Shown: piece by piece, positions 23,587 through 32,793 of the stretch
How the letters are laid out: every line of letters begins with the position of its first letter
Numbering within the stretch: the stretch's first letter is position 1
NCBI RefSeq assembly: GCF_022479115.1
Contig: NZ_CP092497.1
Span: 2,108,001-2,172,000, forward strand
From: Amycolatopsis sp. EV170708-02-1
GTDB taxonomy: Bacteria; Actinomycetota; Actinomycetes; Mycobacteriales; Pseudonocardiaceae
DNA: 64,000 nucleotides
Reading direction: 5' to 3'
Notes under the pieces: model-generated
What the model was told of the DNA's origin: nothing
Seen by the model: the letters and a program-made list of their open reading frames with translations, nothing else
The model's database searches: none
Position numbers and translations under genes: made by a program

Positions 23587-24690
23587 CTAGGCGACGAGCC
23601 CTCGCCGGACCAGCTCCGGACGCACGCCCTCGCCGAACCAGTACGCCTCCTCCAGATGCGGATAGCCGGAGAGGACGAACTCCTCGATGCCGTGCGCGTG
23701 GTACTCCTCGATCAGGTCGGCGACCTCTTCGTGGCTGCCGACGAGCGCCGTGCCCGCGCCACCACGCACGAGACCGATCCCGGCCCAGAGATTGGGGTAC
23801 ACCTCCAAGCCCCGGACACCGCCGTCGGTCTTCCCGCCGTGCAGCGCGGCCATCCGCCGCTGACCCACGGATTCGCTGGAGGACAACTGTTCCTGGGTGT
23901 GGGCGATCCGCTCCGGGTCGATCGCGTCCAGCAGTTTGGCCGCCTCCGCCCAGGCTTCCGCCGACGTGCCACGGGAAAGGGTGTGCAGCCGGATGCCGAA
24001 GCGGAGCTTCCGGCCCTGTTCCTCCGCGAGGTCACGGACCTTGGCGATCTTCTCGGCGACCTGCGCGGGCGGCTCGCCCCACGTGAGGTAGACGTCGGCA
24101 TGCCTCGCCGCGACCGGCAGCGCCGCCTCGGACGAACCACCGAAATAGATCGGCGGTACCGGATCCGGCGCCGCGCGTGTGGTCGCGCCCTCGACTCCGA
24201 GGTGCTCGCCGTCGAAGTCGAACGGCTTGCCGCTCCACACTCCGCGAACGATCTCGAGGAACTCGCCGGTGCGGGCGTATCGCTGATCGTGGTCGTGCCG
24301 GTCGCCGAAACGGCGCTGCTCGACGGCGTCGCCACCGGTGACGACGTTGAGCAGCACCCGTCCCTGCGAGATCCGCTGGAACGTCCCGGCCATCTGCGCG
24401 GCCAGCGTCGGCGAGATCGTCCCTGGCCGGAACGCGACCAGGAATTTGAGGGTGCTCGTCTCGCTGATCAGCGCGGCCGTCGTCAGCCAGGCGTCCTCGC
24501 ACCAGGTGCCGGTCGGCGTCAGCACGCCTTCGAAACCGTTGGCCTCGGCGGCGCGGGCGACCTGCGCGAGATAGCCGAGGCTCGGCTCACGGCCGGCGGA
24601 CGCTCCGGCGGCGCGGCTGGCATGGAAGTGCTCGACGATCGTCCGGCCGTCACCGGTGGTGGGCAGGAACCAATGCAGCTTGAGCGTCAC
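23587..24690 (-). CDS. FMNH2-dependent alkanesulfonate monooxygenase-like (SsuD)
   Basis: 367 residues. LHWFLPTTGDGRTIVEHFHA is the SsuD opening; YLAQVARAAEANGFEGVLTPTGTWCEDAW, KFLVAFRPGTISPTLAAQMA and GRVLLNVVTGGDAVEQRRFGD are near the family consensus, and EEFVLSGYPHLEEAYWFGEGV closes it. The enzyme releases sulfite from alkanesulfonates using reduced FMN. No ssuE reductase or ssuABC transporter is next to it, so another LLM substrate cannot be excluded. Confidence 0.88.
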   Translation of the reverse strand: MTLKLHWFLPTTGDGRTIVEHFHASRAAGASAGREPSLGYLAQVARAAEANGFEGVLTPTGTWCEDAWLTTAALISETSTLKFLVAFRPGTISPTLAAQMAGTFQRISQGRVLLNVVTGGDAVEQRRFGDRHDHDQRYARTGEFLEIVRGVWSGKPFDFDGEHLGVEGATTRAAPDPVPPIYFGGSSEAALPVAARHADVYLTWGEPPAQVAEKIAKVRDLAEEQGRKLRFGIRLHTLSRGTSAEAWAEAAKLLDAIDPERIAHTQEQLSSSESVGQRRMAALHGGKTDGGVRGLEVYPNLWAGIGLVRGGAGTALVGSHEEVADLIEEYHAHGIEEFVLSGYPHLEEAYWFGEGVRPELVRRGLVA

Positions 24691-24796
24691 GGTTCCGAGC
24701 TTCGGCTTCCGGGGCGGGCCCGGTCAATCGGCGGGCTTCGCTTCCCGCGATCTGGACGCCCTTCCCCGCGTTTAGTCCTCTGGATGCGGGAGGCGG

Positions 24797-25507
24797 TCAG
24801 CCGCCGAACATCAGCCGCCATTCCTCCAGCGACTTCGGCCGGAAGACGAAGTTCGTGTCCTTCACCCGTGACAGGTTCGCCGACGGCTCGGCCGAGTACT
24901 GGTGGCCCGGGTAGACGACCGGATCGCCGTCCAGCCCGGCCAGCCATTGCAGGCTCCGGTAGATGGCTTCCGCGTCACCGCCGGGGAAATCGGTGCGGCC
25001 GCAGCCTTCGAGGAACAGCGTGTCCCCGGAGACGAGCTTCCCGTCGACCAGGAAGCACTGGCTGCCCGGTGTGTGCCCCGGCGTGTGCAGCAGCCGGATC
25101 GGCACGGCGCCGACCTCCACGACGTCGTCGTGCTCGTGCGACCTCAGGTCGGTTCCGGAGACACCGGTGATGCGGCGGACCCACTCGGCTTCCGCGCCGT
25201 TGACGTGGATCGGCACCTGGACGCGCTCCAGCAGTTCCGCGATCCCCGGCAGTGAGAACCCCATCATCTCGCCGCCGACGTGGTCGGGGTGGTGATGCGT
25301 GGCGAGGACACCGGTGAGCCGCATGCCGTCGGCTTCCAGCAGGTCCAGCAGATCGCCGACGGCGTACGCCGGGTCGACGAGCACGGCCTCGTTCGTCTCC
25401 CGGTCGCCGATCAGGTAGGCGAAGTTGACCATCTGCGTCGCGACCGGATCCCCCACCGCGAAGTCACGGCCCGCGAGCAACTGCCGGAAGTACAGCCTGT
25501 CAGCCAT
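24797..25507 (-). CDS. MBL-fold hydrolase, glyoxalase II-like
   Basis: 236 residues. The zinc motif THHHPDHVGG (HxHxDH) is at about residues 70-79, followed by LLHTPGHTPGSQCFL (histidine), SGDTLF with the bridging aspartate, and VVYPGHQYSAEPSANL. This is the hydroxyacylglutathione-hydrolase/persulfide-dioxygenase type of metallo-beta-lactamase fold. An actinomycete would use mycothiol rather than glutathione conjugates. It lies 106 bases upstream of the SsuD-like gene on the same strand, so a link to sulfur metabolism is possible. Confidence 0.88.
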   Translation of the reverse strand: MADRLYFRQLLAGRDFAVGDPVATQMVNFAYLIGDRETNEAVLVDPAYAVGDLLDLLEADGMRLTGVLATHHHPDHVGGEMMGFSLPGIAELLERVQVPIHVNGAEAEWVRRITGVSGTDLRSHEHDDVVEVGAVPIRLLHTPGHTPGSQCFLVDGKLVSGDTLFLEGCGRTDFPGGDAEAIYRSLQWLAGLDGDPVVYPGHQYSAEPSANLSRVKDTNFVFRPKSLEEWRLMFGG

Positions 25508-25525
25508 GGCGCCTACCTTACGGCG

Positions 25526-26050
25526 CTACTCCCCCGTGGTTCCGTCGGCCAGCTCACGCAAGACGTCCAGATGCCCGACGTGGCGCGCGGTCTCCTGAAG
25601 GACGTGGGCGAGCACCCAGCGCACGGTGAACTCCCCCGACCTGCGCGCCCGCTCGTCCGGCGAAACTCCGGCCAGCGACGACTCCGACAACGCCCACTCG
25701 GCGCGATACGCCTCGACGACCGAACGGGGGTCGTCGTCCTCGGACAGGTCCCAGCTCGGATCCGGTGAGCCTTCCCACAACGAAGGCAGATCGGCACCGC
25801 CCGCCTCGATCGAAAGCCACCAGCGTTCCACCGCGGTCAGGTGTTTGAGCAGCCCCAGCGCGCTCGTCCGCGGGGACGACGGCAGCGGTGTCGCGGCCGC
25901 CTGTTCCCTGGTCAGCCCGGCGACCTTGTTGACCGCCGTCGCGCGGAGGAAACGCAGGAAGTCCCACTGGATCGCGGTTTCGTCCTCGGCGATCCCGTCC
26001 GGCCAGGCGCGGTCCACCGGCTCGGCAGCACTCGAACTCGTGTTCGACAT
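25526..26050 (-). CDS. DinB-like (DUF664) protein
   Basis: 174 residues from ATG 26050. TAIQWDFLRFLRATAVNKVAGLTREQAAATPLPSSPRTSALGLLKHLTAVERWW and the C-terminal FTVRWVLAHVLQETARHVGHLDVLRE give the four-helix bundle with three conserved histidines (H of LLKHL, HVLQE, RHVGH) that bind a metal. Relatives include mycothiol-dependent enzymes. No particular reaction can be assigned. It is divergent from the DMT-like membrane protein. Confidence 0.87.
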   Translation of the reverse strand: MSNTSSSAAEPVDRAWPDGIAEDETAIQWDFLRFLRATAVNKVAGLTREQAAATPLPSSPRTSALGLLKHLTAVERWWLSIEAGGADLPSLWEGSPDPSWDLSEDDDPRSVVEAYRAEWALSESSLAGVSPDERARRSGEFTVRWVLAHVLQETARHVGHLDVLRELADGTTGE

Positions 26051-26091
26051 GCGGTCACTGTACACAGCGGACAGGGCTAGGCTCACGATCC

Positions 26092-26943
26092 ATGTGGTGG
26101 GGATTGATTTGCGCGTTCTTCGCGGCCTGTGCCTACGGTGTCGCATCGGTGATGCAGGCGATCGCCGCGAAAGCGACTTCGGGCGCCGAAGACCGAGTCG
26201 ATCCCCGGCTGCTCGTGCGGGTGCTGCGGCAGTGGAAGTTCGTCGCGGGACTGGCGCTGGACGTCCTCGGGTTCGTCGCCCAGGTCGCGGCCCTGCGGGT
26301 GCTGCCGCTGTTCGTGGTCCAGGCGGCGCTGGCGGGAAGCCTCGCGGTGACCGCGGTCGCGGCGCGGACGCTCGGCGTCCGGCTCGGCCGTCGCGAATGG
26401 ACGGCGGTCGCCGTCGTCTGCGCCGGGCTCGGGTTGCTCGGGATGTCGGCGGAGAGCGAGGGCTCGGAGCCGACCGGAACCGGTTTCCGGCTCGTGCTGA
26501 TCGGCGCGGTGGTCGTCCTCGGTACGGCCGGGATGTTCGCCGGCCGCGCGGCACGGCGGATCCGGACACCGGCGCTGGGCCTGATCGCCGGCCTGTGCTT
26601 CGGCGTCGTCGCGCTTTCCGGCCGCGCGCTCACGAGTCTCGCCCCGCTGGATCTGCTGGCCGACCCGGCCACGTACACGCTGGGCGTGGCGGGAGCGCTG
26701 GCGATGTTGTTCTACGCCACCGCGTTGCAACGCGGCAGTGTCACCACCTCGACCGCGATGATGGTGATCGGCGAGACCGTCTTCCCGTCCCTGATCGGCG
26801 TGCTCGTGCTGGGCGACACCACACGACCGGGTTTCGCGGCCGTGGCGGCGGTCGGCTTCGTGCTCGCGGTTTCGGCCGCGCTCGCGCTGGCCCGCTTCGG
26901 CGAGCCCGCGCCGATCGAGCCGGTCAGCGCGCAGCTCGGCTGA
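26092..26943 (+). CDS. DMT/EamA-like integral membrane protein
   Basis: 283 residues with about nine to ten hydrophobic helices starting at MWWGLICAFFAACAYGVASVMQA. Two halves have similar layout: a helix ending at PLFVVQAALAGSLAVTAVAART, and later QRGSVTTSTAMMVIGETVFPSLIGVLVLGD, the paired motif of drug/metabolite transporters. Substrate unknown. Its last 20 bases overlap the convergent end of the iron-siderophore permease gene; it is otherwise unrelated to the siderophore locus. Confidence 0.82.
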   Translation: MWWGLICAFFAACAYGVASVMQAIAAKATSGAEDRVDPRLLVRVLRQWKFVAGLALDVLGFVAQVAALRVLPLFVVQAALAGSLAVTAVAARTLGVRLGRREWTAVAVVCAGLGLLGMSAESEGSEPTGTGFRLVLIGAVVVLGTAGMFAGRAARRIRTPALGLIAGLCFGVVALSGRALTSLAPLDLLADPATYTLGVAGALAMLFYATALQRGSVTTSTAMMVIGETVFPSLIGVLVLGDTTRPGFAAVAAVGFVLAVSAALALARFGEPAPIEPVSAQLG

Positions 26944-27961
26944 CCCCGCGCCGGGACACCAGCAGCCAGGCGAGGTACAGCCCGCCGATCGCGCCGGTCA
27001 CCAGGCCGACGGGCAGGCCCGCCAGGAACTGCTGGGTGACCAGATCACTCGCCACCAGCAGGAGCATGCCCATCAGCGCGGCTGCGGCGAGCCCTGGTCC
27101 CGAAGACCGGGTGAGCCGCTTCGACAGCTGAGGCGCGGCGAGGGCCAGGAACGCGATCGGGCCGGCGGCCGCCGTCGCGATCGAACACAGCCCCACACTC
27201 ACACCGAGCAGCACGACCCGGCTCCGCTGGACCGGCACGCCGAGCCCCATGGCCGAGTCGTCGCCCATCTCCAGCAGTGAAAGCCTTCTGCCGTAGACGA
27301 AGCCGGGCGGCAGCAGGACGGCGATGGCGATCGCGACCGGGACGACGTGCTCCCAGCCGCGTCCGTTGAGCCCGCCGACCAGCCAGGCCTGCGCCGCGAG
27401 CCCGTCCTGCCAGGCGGCCCTGGTGATCAGGTAGGAGTTGAACGCGATGAGCATCGCGTTCACGCCGATGCCGACGAGGATCAGCCGGAAGGTGTGCGCG
27501 CCGCCTTTCAGCGCGAGCAACGCGATCAACGCCGCCGTCACGACGCCGCCGACCAGCGCGCCCAGCGACACCTGGAGCATGCCGCCGTGCACCACGATGA
27601 TCGTCAGCAGCGCCCCCGCCGCCGCGCCTTCGGTGAAACCGATGAAATCGGGGCTGCCCAAGGGATTCCCGGACAGGCTCTGCAGGATCGCGCCGCTGAC
27701 CGCGAGCGCGCCGCCGACCAGCAGGGCGGTCAGCAGCCGGGGCAGCCGCAGGGTGGTCACGATGAACTCGGTGCTCCGGTCACCGAAACCGAACAGCGTC
27801 TGGATGACCTCGCCGACGGACAGCGGATAGTCGCCCGTGGTCATGCTGACCGCGCCGACGAAGAACACGGCGACGGCCAGCACGGCGACGACGATCGCCG
27901 CCCGCGGGGTGACGCGCAGGGAAAGCCCGCCGCCAGGGCTGCGCAGAACGCGGGTGCTCAT
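26924..27961 (-). CDS. ferric-siderophore ABC permease (FecCD family), second subunit
   Basis: 345 residues from ATG 27961, with AAGGAG 8 bases upstream; a GTG at 28003, overlapping the upstream stop, would add 14 residues. FIVTTLRLPRLLTALLVGGALAVSGAILQ and SGNPLGSPDFIGFTEGA are the FecCD hallmarks, and GPIAFLALAAPQLSKRLTRS is the loop that contacts the ATPase. About ten membrane helices. It pairs with the next gene to import a ferric siderophore delivered by the lipoprotein at 32794. No ATPase gene accompanies it in this window. Confidence 0.93.
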   Translation of the reverse strand: MSTRVLRSPGGGLSLRVTPRAAIVVAVLAVAVFFVGAVSMTTGDYPLSVGEVIQTLFGFGDRSTEFIVTTLRLPRLLTALLVGGALAVSGAILQSLSGNPLGSPDFIGFTEGAAAGALLTIIVVHGGMLQVSLGALVGGVVTAALIALLALKGGAHTFRLILVGIGVNAMLIAFNSYLITRAAWQDGLAAQAWLVGGLNGRGWEHVVPVAIAIAVLLPPGFVYGRRLSLLEMGDDSAMGLGVPVQRSRVVLLGVSVGLCSIATAAAGPIAFLALAAPQLSKRLTRSSGPGLAAAALMGMLLLVASDLVTQQFLAGLPVGLVTGAIGGLYLAWLLVSRRGVSRAAR

Positions 27962-27999
27962 TCGTGGGTGCTCCTTGATCGCGGTCCCCTTGCCTGATG

Positions 28000-29043
28000 T
28001 CACAGGCGGGCCAACTTCCTGCGGCGGCAGAGCGCGATGAACACCGGCGCCCCGAGGAACGCGACGACGATCCCCGCCTGAAGTTCCTCCGGCGGGTTCA
28101 GCACGCGGCCGACGACGTCGGCGCCGATCAGCGCGATCGGCGCGAGGAGCATCGAGTACGGCAGCACCCAGCGCTGATCCGGGCCGACCAGCATCCGCGC
28201 GGCGTGCGGCACGGCGAGCCCGAGGAACAGGACCGGTCCGATCGCCGCGGTGCCCGCGCCGCAGAGCAGCATCACCACGATCGCGCCCAGCACCCGGGTG
28301 CGGCCCACGTGGGCGCCGAGCGCCTTGCCGGTCTGGTCGCCGAGCGCGAGGACGTTGAGTGGGCGGGCGAGCAGCAGCGCGATGATCACGCCGAGTACGA
28401 CGAACGGCGAGATCTGGAGGAACACGTCCCATTTGCGGCCGCTGAGCGAACCGACGTTCCAGAACCGGAACTGGTTGAACGTCTCCGGCATCAGCAGCAG
28501 CACACCGACGATGTACGCCTGCAGCACCGCCATCACGGCCGAACCGGCGAGCACGAGCCGGTCCGGCGTGGCGCTGCGGCCCGCCGAGCCGAGGACGTAC
28601 ACCACGACCGAGGCGATCGCGGCGCCGGCGAAGGCGAACCAGATGTAGCCGAGCACGCTGGTGACACCGACGAACGCGATGCCCGACACCACCGCGGCCG
28701 CGGCGCCGGTGTTGACGCCGAGCAGGCCGGGGTCGGCGAGCGGGTTCCGGGTGAGCGCCTGCATCACCGCGCCCGCGAGCCCGAGCGCCGCCCCGACGAC
28801 CAGTCCCAGCAGGGTCCGCGGGATGCGGAGGTCGTGGATGATCACCGCGTCGGTCGAGCCGTCGTTGTGCCACAGCACCGACCAGGTGGAGGTGAACGGG
28901 ATGTTCTTCGACCCCACCCAGATGCTCAGCAGGAACACCAGCGCCAGCAGGGCGAGCCCCACCAGCAGACCGCCGGCGCGGAACGTCCGTGCCGCCGCGC
29001 TGGGCGGGGACGCCGCTTCGGGCGGGCGTTCGGTGACGACCAC
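28000..29043 (-). CDS. ferric-siderophore ABC permease (FecCD family), first subunit
   Basis: 347 residues from GTG 29043, with AAGGAGG upstream. IIHDLRIPRTLLGLVVGAALGLAGAVMQALTRNPLADPGLLGVNTGA is the FecCD core; GPVLFLGLAVPHAARMLVGPDQR is the ATPase-contact loop. About ten membrane helices. It is first in a two-permease operon that starts from the divergent promoter with two iron boxes at 29059-29126, so it should be made only when iron is scarce. Confidence 0.94.
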   Translation of the reverse strand: MVVTERPPEAASPPSAAARTFRAGGLLVGLALLALVFLLSIWVGSKNIPFTSTWSVLWHNDGSTDAVIIHDLRIPRTLLGLVVGAALGLAGAVMQALTRNPLADPGLLGVNTGAAAAVVSGIAFVGVTSVLGYIWFAFAGAAIASVVVYVLGSAGRSATPDRLVLAGSAVMAVLQAYIVGVLLLMPETFNQFRFWNVGSLSGRKWDVFLQISPFVVLGVIIALLLARPLNVLALGDQTGKALGAHVGRTRVLGAIVVMLLCGAGTAAIGPVLFLGLAVPHAARMLVGPDQRWVLPYSMLLAPIALIGADVVGRVLNPPEELQAGIVVAFLGAPVFIALCRRRKLARL

Positions 29044-29058
29044 AGGACCTCCTTCAAG

Positions 29059-29126
29059 TGAGGCGAGGCTAACCGAACGCCGGAGTTCACCTCAACGAGC
29101 TACCTACTTAGACTAGCCTTACCTAC
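29059..29126. promoter_or_regulatory. two iron-box (IdeR/DmdR) sites in the divergent promoter
   Basis: Against the consensus TTAGGTTAGGCTAACCTAA, TGAGGCGAGGCTAACCGAA lies at 29059-29077 (nearer the permease start), and TTAGACTAGCCTTACCTAC at 29108-29126, which reads GTAGGTAAGGCTAGTCTAA on the other strand (about 15 of 19 matches). They sit between the importer permeases and the exporter operon, so one iron-dependent repressor can shut both. Confidence 0.8.
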
Positions 29127-29240
29127 CTGAACCCAGGGGCGGAGCCGAGGTCGCACGGACAACGGACCGACGCGTGAACGCCCTGTCAACGCGATCGCGA
29201 ACGCGGGTTCACCCAACCGACAAGAGGATCGGAGGCGCCG

Positions 29241-30926
29241 GTGACCGCAACGGCCACCACCAGCCGAAGCGTCCTGCGCCAGGCGATTTCCGGGCAGCGA
29301 CGGCAGGTCACGCTCGCGTCCGTGCTCGCCGCCGGGCACCAGGGCGGTGAAGCACTCGTCCCGGTGATCATCGGCGTGGTGATCGACCAGGCGGTCGACG
29401 GCGGTTCCGTCGGCACGCTCGTGCTCTGGCTCGCCGTGCTCGCCGCGGTCTTCGCCGGGCTGTCCTACAGCTACCGGTTCGCCGCGCGCGCGGCCGAGGG
29501 CGCGTCGCTGCGGGCCGCGCACGACCTCCGCATCGCGATCAGCCGCCGGGTCCTGCATCCCGGCGGCGGCGCCGAAAACGGCAAGCTGGCGGGCGAGCTG
29601 GTCAACATCGGCACCAGCGACGCGCAACGCGTCGGGGTGGTGAACGCGGTGCTGCCGTTCGGGATCGCGGCGCTGGCCGGCGTCCTGGTCAGCGCGGTCG
29701 CCCTCCTGCGCATCTCGCTTCCGCTGGGTCTCCTCGTGCTGCTGGGGACGCCACCGCTGCTGTACCTCGCGCATCTCATCGGCAAACCGCTCGAGCGCCG
29801 CAGCGAAGCGGAACAGGAGCGGTCCGCGCACGCGTCGGGGGTCGCCACGGATCTGGTCTCCGGGTTGCGGGTGCTCAAGGGCATCGGCGCCGAACCGGCC
29901 GCCGTCGCCCGCTACCGCGACACGAGCCAGGACTCGCTCAAGGCGACGTTGCGCGCAGCGCGGGCCAAGGCCTGGCACGACGGTGCCGTGCTGGCCCTGA
30001 CCGGCATCTTCATCGCGATCGTCGCCCTCGTCGGCGGGCATCTCGCGTCGTCGGGGTCGATCAGCGTCGGCGACCTCGTCGCGGCCGTCGGGCTCGCCCA
30101 GTTCCTGCTCACCCCGTTCCTGATCTTCTCGTGGGTCAACGGCGAACTGGCGCAGGGCCGCGCGTCCGCGTCCCGGGTCGCCGATCTGCTGACCACGCCG
30201 TCCGCGGTGGAACCGGGCGACGGCGAGCTTCCGTCGCCCGCCACCGGGAACGTCCGGCTCTCCGAGGTCTCGTACGGCTGCCTTCGCGGTGTCGACCTCG
30301 ACATCCCGGCCGGGCAGCTGATCGGTGTCGTCGCCGCGGATCCGGCCGCCGCGACCGATCTGCTCGACTGCCTCGGCCGGGCGGGCGATCCCGCCGAGGG
30401 CGCGGTCCGCGTCGACGGGGTGGATCTGTCCACTGTGGACCCCGAACGGGTACGGGAAGTCGTCCTGGTCGCGGCGCACGACGCGGACCTGTTCGAAGGG
30501 ACGCTCGCGGAGAACGTCGGCGCCGGGGACCGCTCGCCCGACGAGGCACTGGCCGCGTCGGCGGCGGACGAGGTCGCCGCGGCACTGCCGGACGGCACCG
30601 CGACCGCGGTCACCGAACGCGGCCGTTCCCTCTCCGGCGGCCAGCGGCAACGGGTCGCGCTCGCCCGCGCGCTCGCCGCGGACGCGCCGGTGCTCGTCGT
30701 CCACGACCCGACGACGGCGGTCGACACGGTGACCGAGGCGAAGATCGCCACCGGGCTCGCCCGGCTACGACGAGGACGGACCACGATCCTGGTGACCACG
30801 AGCCCCGCACTGCTCGCCGTGGCGGACCGCGTCGTCGTCCTCGACGGCGGCCGGATCACCGGCGAGGGCGGCCACGCCGAACTCGTCCGCGATCGCGCCG
30901 ACTACCGCGCGGCGGTGCTGTCATGA
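29241..30926 (+). CDS. ABC transporter half, exporter type, with degenerate ATP site
   Basis: 561 residues from GTG 29241, with GGAGG upstream. Six membrane helices (about residues 20-310), then an ATPase domain. Where Walker A should be it reads GVVAADPAAATDLL (from about 361): no GxxGxGKS/T. Walker B is LVVHDPTTAVD (HD in place of DE) and the H-loop histidine is missing (VTTSPALL). The signature motif LSGGQRQRVALARA (464 onward) is perfect. Its partner, overlapping by 4 bases, has the complementary set, so they form an asymmetric heterodimer with one working ATP site. Context points to siderophore export. Confidence 0.9.
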   Translation: MTATATTSRSVLRQAISGQRRQVTLASVLAAGHQGGEALVPVIIGVVIDQAVDGGSVGTLVLWLAVLAAVFAGLSYSYRFAARAAEGASLRAAHDLRIAISRRVLHPGGGAENGKLAGELVNIGTSDAQRVGVVNAVLPFGIAALAGVLVSAVALLRISLPLGLLVLLGTPPLLYLAHLIGKPLERRSEAEQERSAHASGVATDLVSGLRVLKGIGAEPAAVARYRDTSQDSLKATLRAARAKAWHDGAVLALTGIFIAIVALVGGHLASSGSISVGDLVAAVGLAQFLLTPFLIFSWVNGELAQGRASASRVADLLTTPSAVEPGDGELPSPATGNVRLSEVSYGCLRGVDLDIPAGQLIGVVAADPAAATDLLDCLGRAGDPAEGAVRVDGVDLSTVDPERVREVVLVAAHDADLFEGTLAENVGAGDRSPDEALAASAADEVAAALPDGTATAVTERGRSLSGGQRQRVALARALAADAPVLVVHDPTTAVDTVTEAKIATGLARLRRGRTTILVTTSPALLAVADRVVVLDGGRITGEGGHAELVRDRADYRAAVLS

Positions 30927-32680
30927 GCCGCGAACTCCTCCCGACCGCCGACGGCAAGCGGATCCGGGCGGTCCTCGGCGAACTGCTCCGCACTTCGAAG
31001 GCCCGTGCCGCGGGCGCGCTCACGATGCTCGTCGGCGCCACCGCGATCGGGCTGCTCACCGCCCGCCTGCTCGGCCACATCGTCGACCTGGTCATCGAGA
31101 AGCGGCCCGCGACCGAACTGGCGACGCCGGTGGTGGCCCTGGTCCTGGTCGCCGTCGCACAGGCGATCGCGACGGCGGTGGGTGTCTCGCTCACCGCGAA
31201 GCTCGGCGAAACACTGCTGGCGGAACTGCGCGAACGGTTCGTCGACCGCGCGCTGGGACTCCCGCTGGAGCAGATCGAACGCGCGGGCTCCGGCGACCTG
31301 ACCGCCCGCGTCACCAACGACGTCACGGTGGTCGCGAGGGCGGTCCGCGAGGCCCTGCCCGAACTGGGCCGCTCGGTGCTCACCATCGTGCTGACCCTCG
31401 GCGCGCTCGCCCTCCTCGACTGGCGATTCCTGCTCGCCGCGCTGCTGGCGGCGCCGATCCAGCTGCACACCGTGCGCTGGTACGTCCGCAACGCCGTGCC
31501 GTTGTACGCGAAGCAGCGGATCGCGACGGGTTCGCAGCAACAGCAGCTGCTCGACACGATCGGCGGCGCGAAGACCGTCCGCGCGTTCCGGCTCGCCGAC
31601 GCCCACGTGGAGCGCGTCCGGCAGCGGTCCGAGGGCGCGATGGACCTGATGCTGCGCGGTGTCCGGCTGATGACGAAGTTCTTCGCCCGGCTCAACCTCG
31701 CCGAGTTCATCGGTCTCTCGGCCGTGCTCGCGGCCGGTTTCCTGCTGGTGGGCGCCGACGCGGTGACCGTCGGCGCGGCGACGGCGGCGGCGTTGTACTT
31801 CCACAGCCTGTTCGGCCCGATCAACACCGCGCTGGCGCTGGTGGACGACGCGCAAGCGGCCGCCGCGAGCCTCGCCCGGCTGATCGGTGTCGCCGACCTG
31901 CCCGCACCGCGCGAACCCGCGCGGCCGGCGAGGCCCGTCGACGCGTCGGTGAAGGCGGCCGGGATCTCCCATTCCTATGTGGACGGACACCCGGTGCTGC
32001 GGGACGTCGACCTCGACCTCTCCCCCGGCGAACGGGTCGCCCTGGTCGGGGCGAGCGGGGCCGGGAAGACGACGCTGGCCAAGCTGATCGCCGGGATCCA
32101 CACCCCGGCTTCGGGCACGATCTCCGTCGGCGGGGTCCCGCTCGACGAACTCGGGCCGTCCGCCACGCGGCGGGCGGTCGCGCTGATCAGCCAGGAGGTG
32201 CACGTCTTCGCCGGCTCGCTGGCGGACGACCTCCGGCTGGCCCGTCCGGACGCGTCCGACACGGATCTGGTGGCAGCACTGGAAAAGGTCGGCGCCCGCG
32301 GCTGGGCGGAGGCGCTGAGCGACGGGCTCTCGACCGTCGTCGGGGAGGGCGGGCATCAGCTGACCGTCACCCAGGCGCAGCAGCTGGCGCTGGCCAGGCT
32401 GGTGCTCGCCGATCCGCCGATCGCGATCCTCGACGAGGCCACCGCGGAAGCCGGGAGCGCGGGCGCGAAGACCCTCGAAGCCGCCGCGGCCGCCGCCTTG
32501 GAAGGGCGGACCGGCCTCGTGGTCGCGCACCGGCTGACGCAGGCGGCGGCTTCGGACCGCGTCGTCGTGCTCGACGCGGGCGTGATCGTCGAAAGCGGGA
32601 CGCACGACGAACTCGTGGCCTCAGGTGGTCAGTACGCAACGCTTTGGGCGGCCTGGTCCGACAACCGTTCACAGACGTGA
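30923..32680 (+). CDS. ABC transporter half, exporter type, with active Walker A
   Basis: 585 residues. Membrane domain about 1-330, then ATPase: GASGAGKTTLAKLIAG (Walker A lysine about 382), LISQEVHVFAG (Q-loop), ILDEATAEAG (Walker B with the catalytic glutamate), VVAHRL (H-loop). The signature motif is degenerate: LTVTQAQQLALARL from about 480 instead of LSGGQ. It completes the good ATP site of the heterodimer together with LSGGQ of the upstream subunit. The ATGA overlap ensures equal expression. Probable siderophore exporter; IrtAB-like ferric siderophore import is an alternative, less likely because FecCD permeases are present. Confidence 0.9.
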   Translation: MSRELLPTADGKRIRAVLGELLRTSKARAAGALTMLVGATAIGLLTARLLGHIVDLVIEKRPATELATPVVALVLVAVAQAIATAVGVSLTAKLGETLLAELRERFVDRALGLPLEQIERAGSGDLTARVTNDVTVVARAVREALPELGRSVLTIVLTLGALALLDWRFLLAALLAAPIQLHTVRWYVRNAVPLYAKQRIATGSQQQQLLDTIGGAKTVRAFRLADAHVERVRQRSEGAMDLMLRGVRLMTKFFARLNLAEFIGLSAVLAAGFLLVGADAVTVGAATAAALYFHSLFGPINTALALVDDAQAAAASLARLIGVADLPAPREPARPARPVDASVKAAGISHSYVDGHPVLRDVDLDLSPGERVALVGASGAGKTTLAKLIAGIHTPASGTISVGGVPLDELGPSATRRAVALISQEVHVFAGSLADDLRLARPDASDTDLVAALEKVGARGWAEALSDGLSTVVGEGGHQLTVTQAQQLALARLVLADPPIAILDEATAEAGSAGAKTLEAAAAAALEGRTGLVVAHRLTQAAASDRVVVLDAGVIVESGTHDELVASGGQYATLWAAWSDNRSQT

Positions 32681-32723
32681 CCCGGGACGCAGCGTCACCG
32701 GTTGCAATCGGCGCGTCGGCGTC

Positions 32724-32742
32724 TTAGGTTAGCCAAACCTGA
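32724..32742. promoter_or_regulatory. iron box upstream of the siderophore receptor gene
   Basis: TTAGGTTAGCCAAACCTGA matches most positions of the IdeR/DmdR box TTAGGTTAGGCTAACCTAA, 50 bases before the start codon of the lipoprotein gene, where it would block its promoter when iron is plentiful. Confidence 0.82.
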
Positions 32743-32793
32743 TTCTCGATTAATCCGGCATTACGCCGGACAGCCGATCACGAAGGACGGATG

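Noticed and set aside
24691..24796. Possible small gene between the SsuD-like and MBL genes
   Set aside because: No start with a ribosome binding site and no conserved-looking peptide; treated as plain intergenic sequence.
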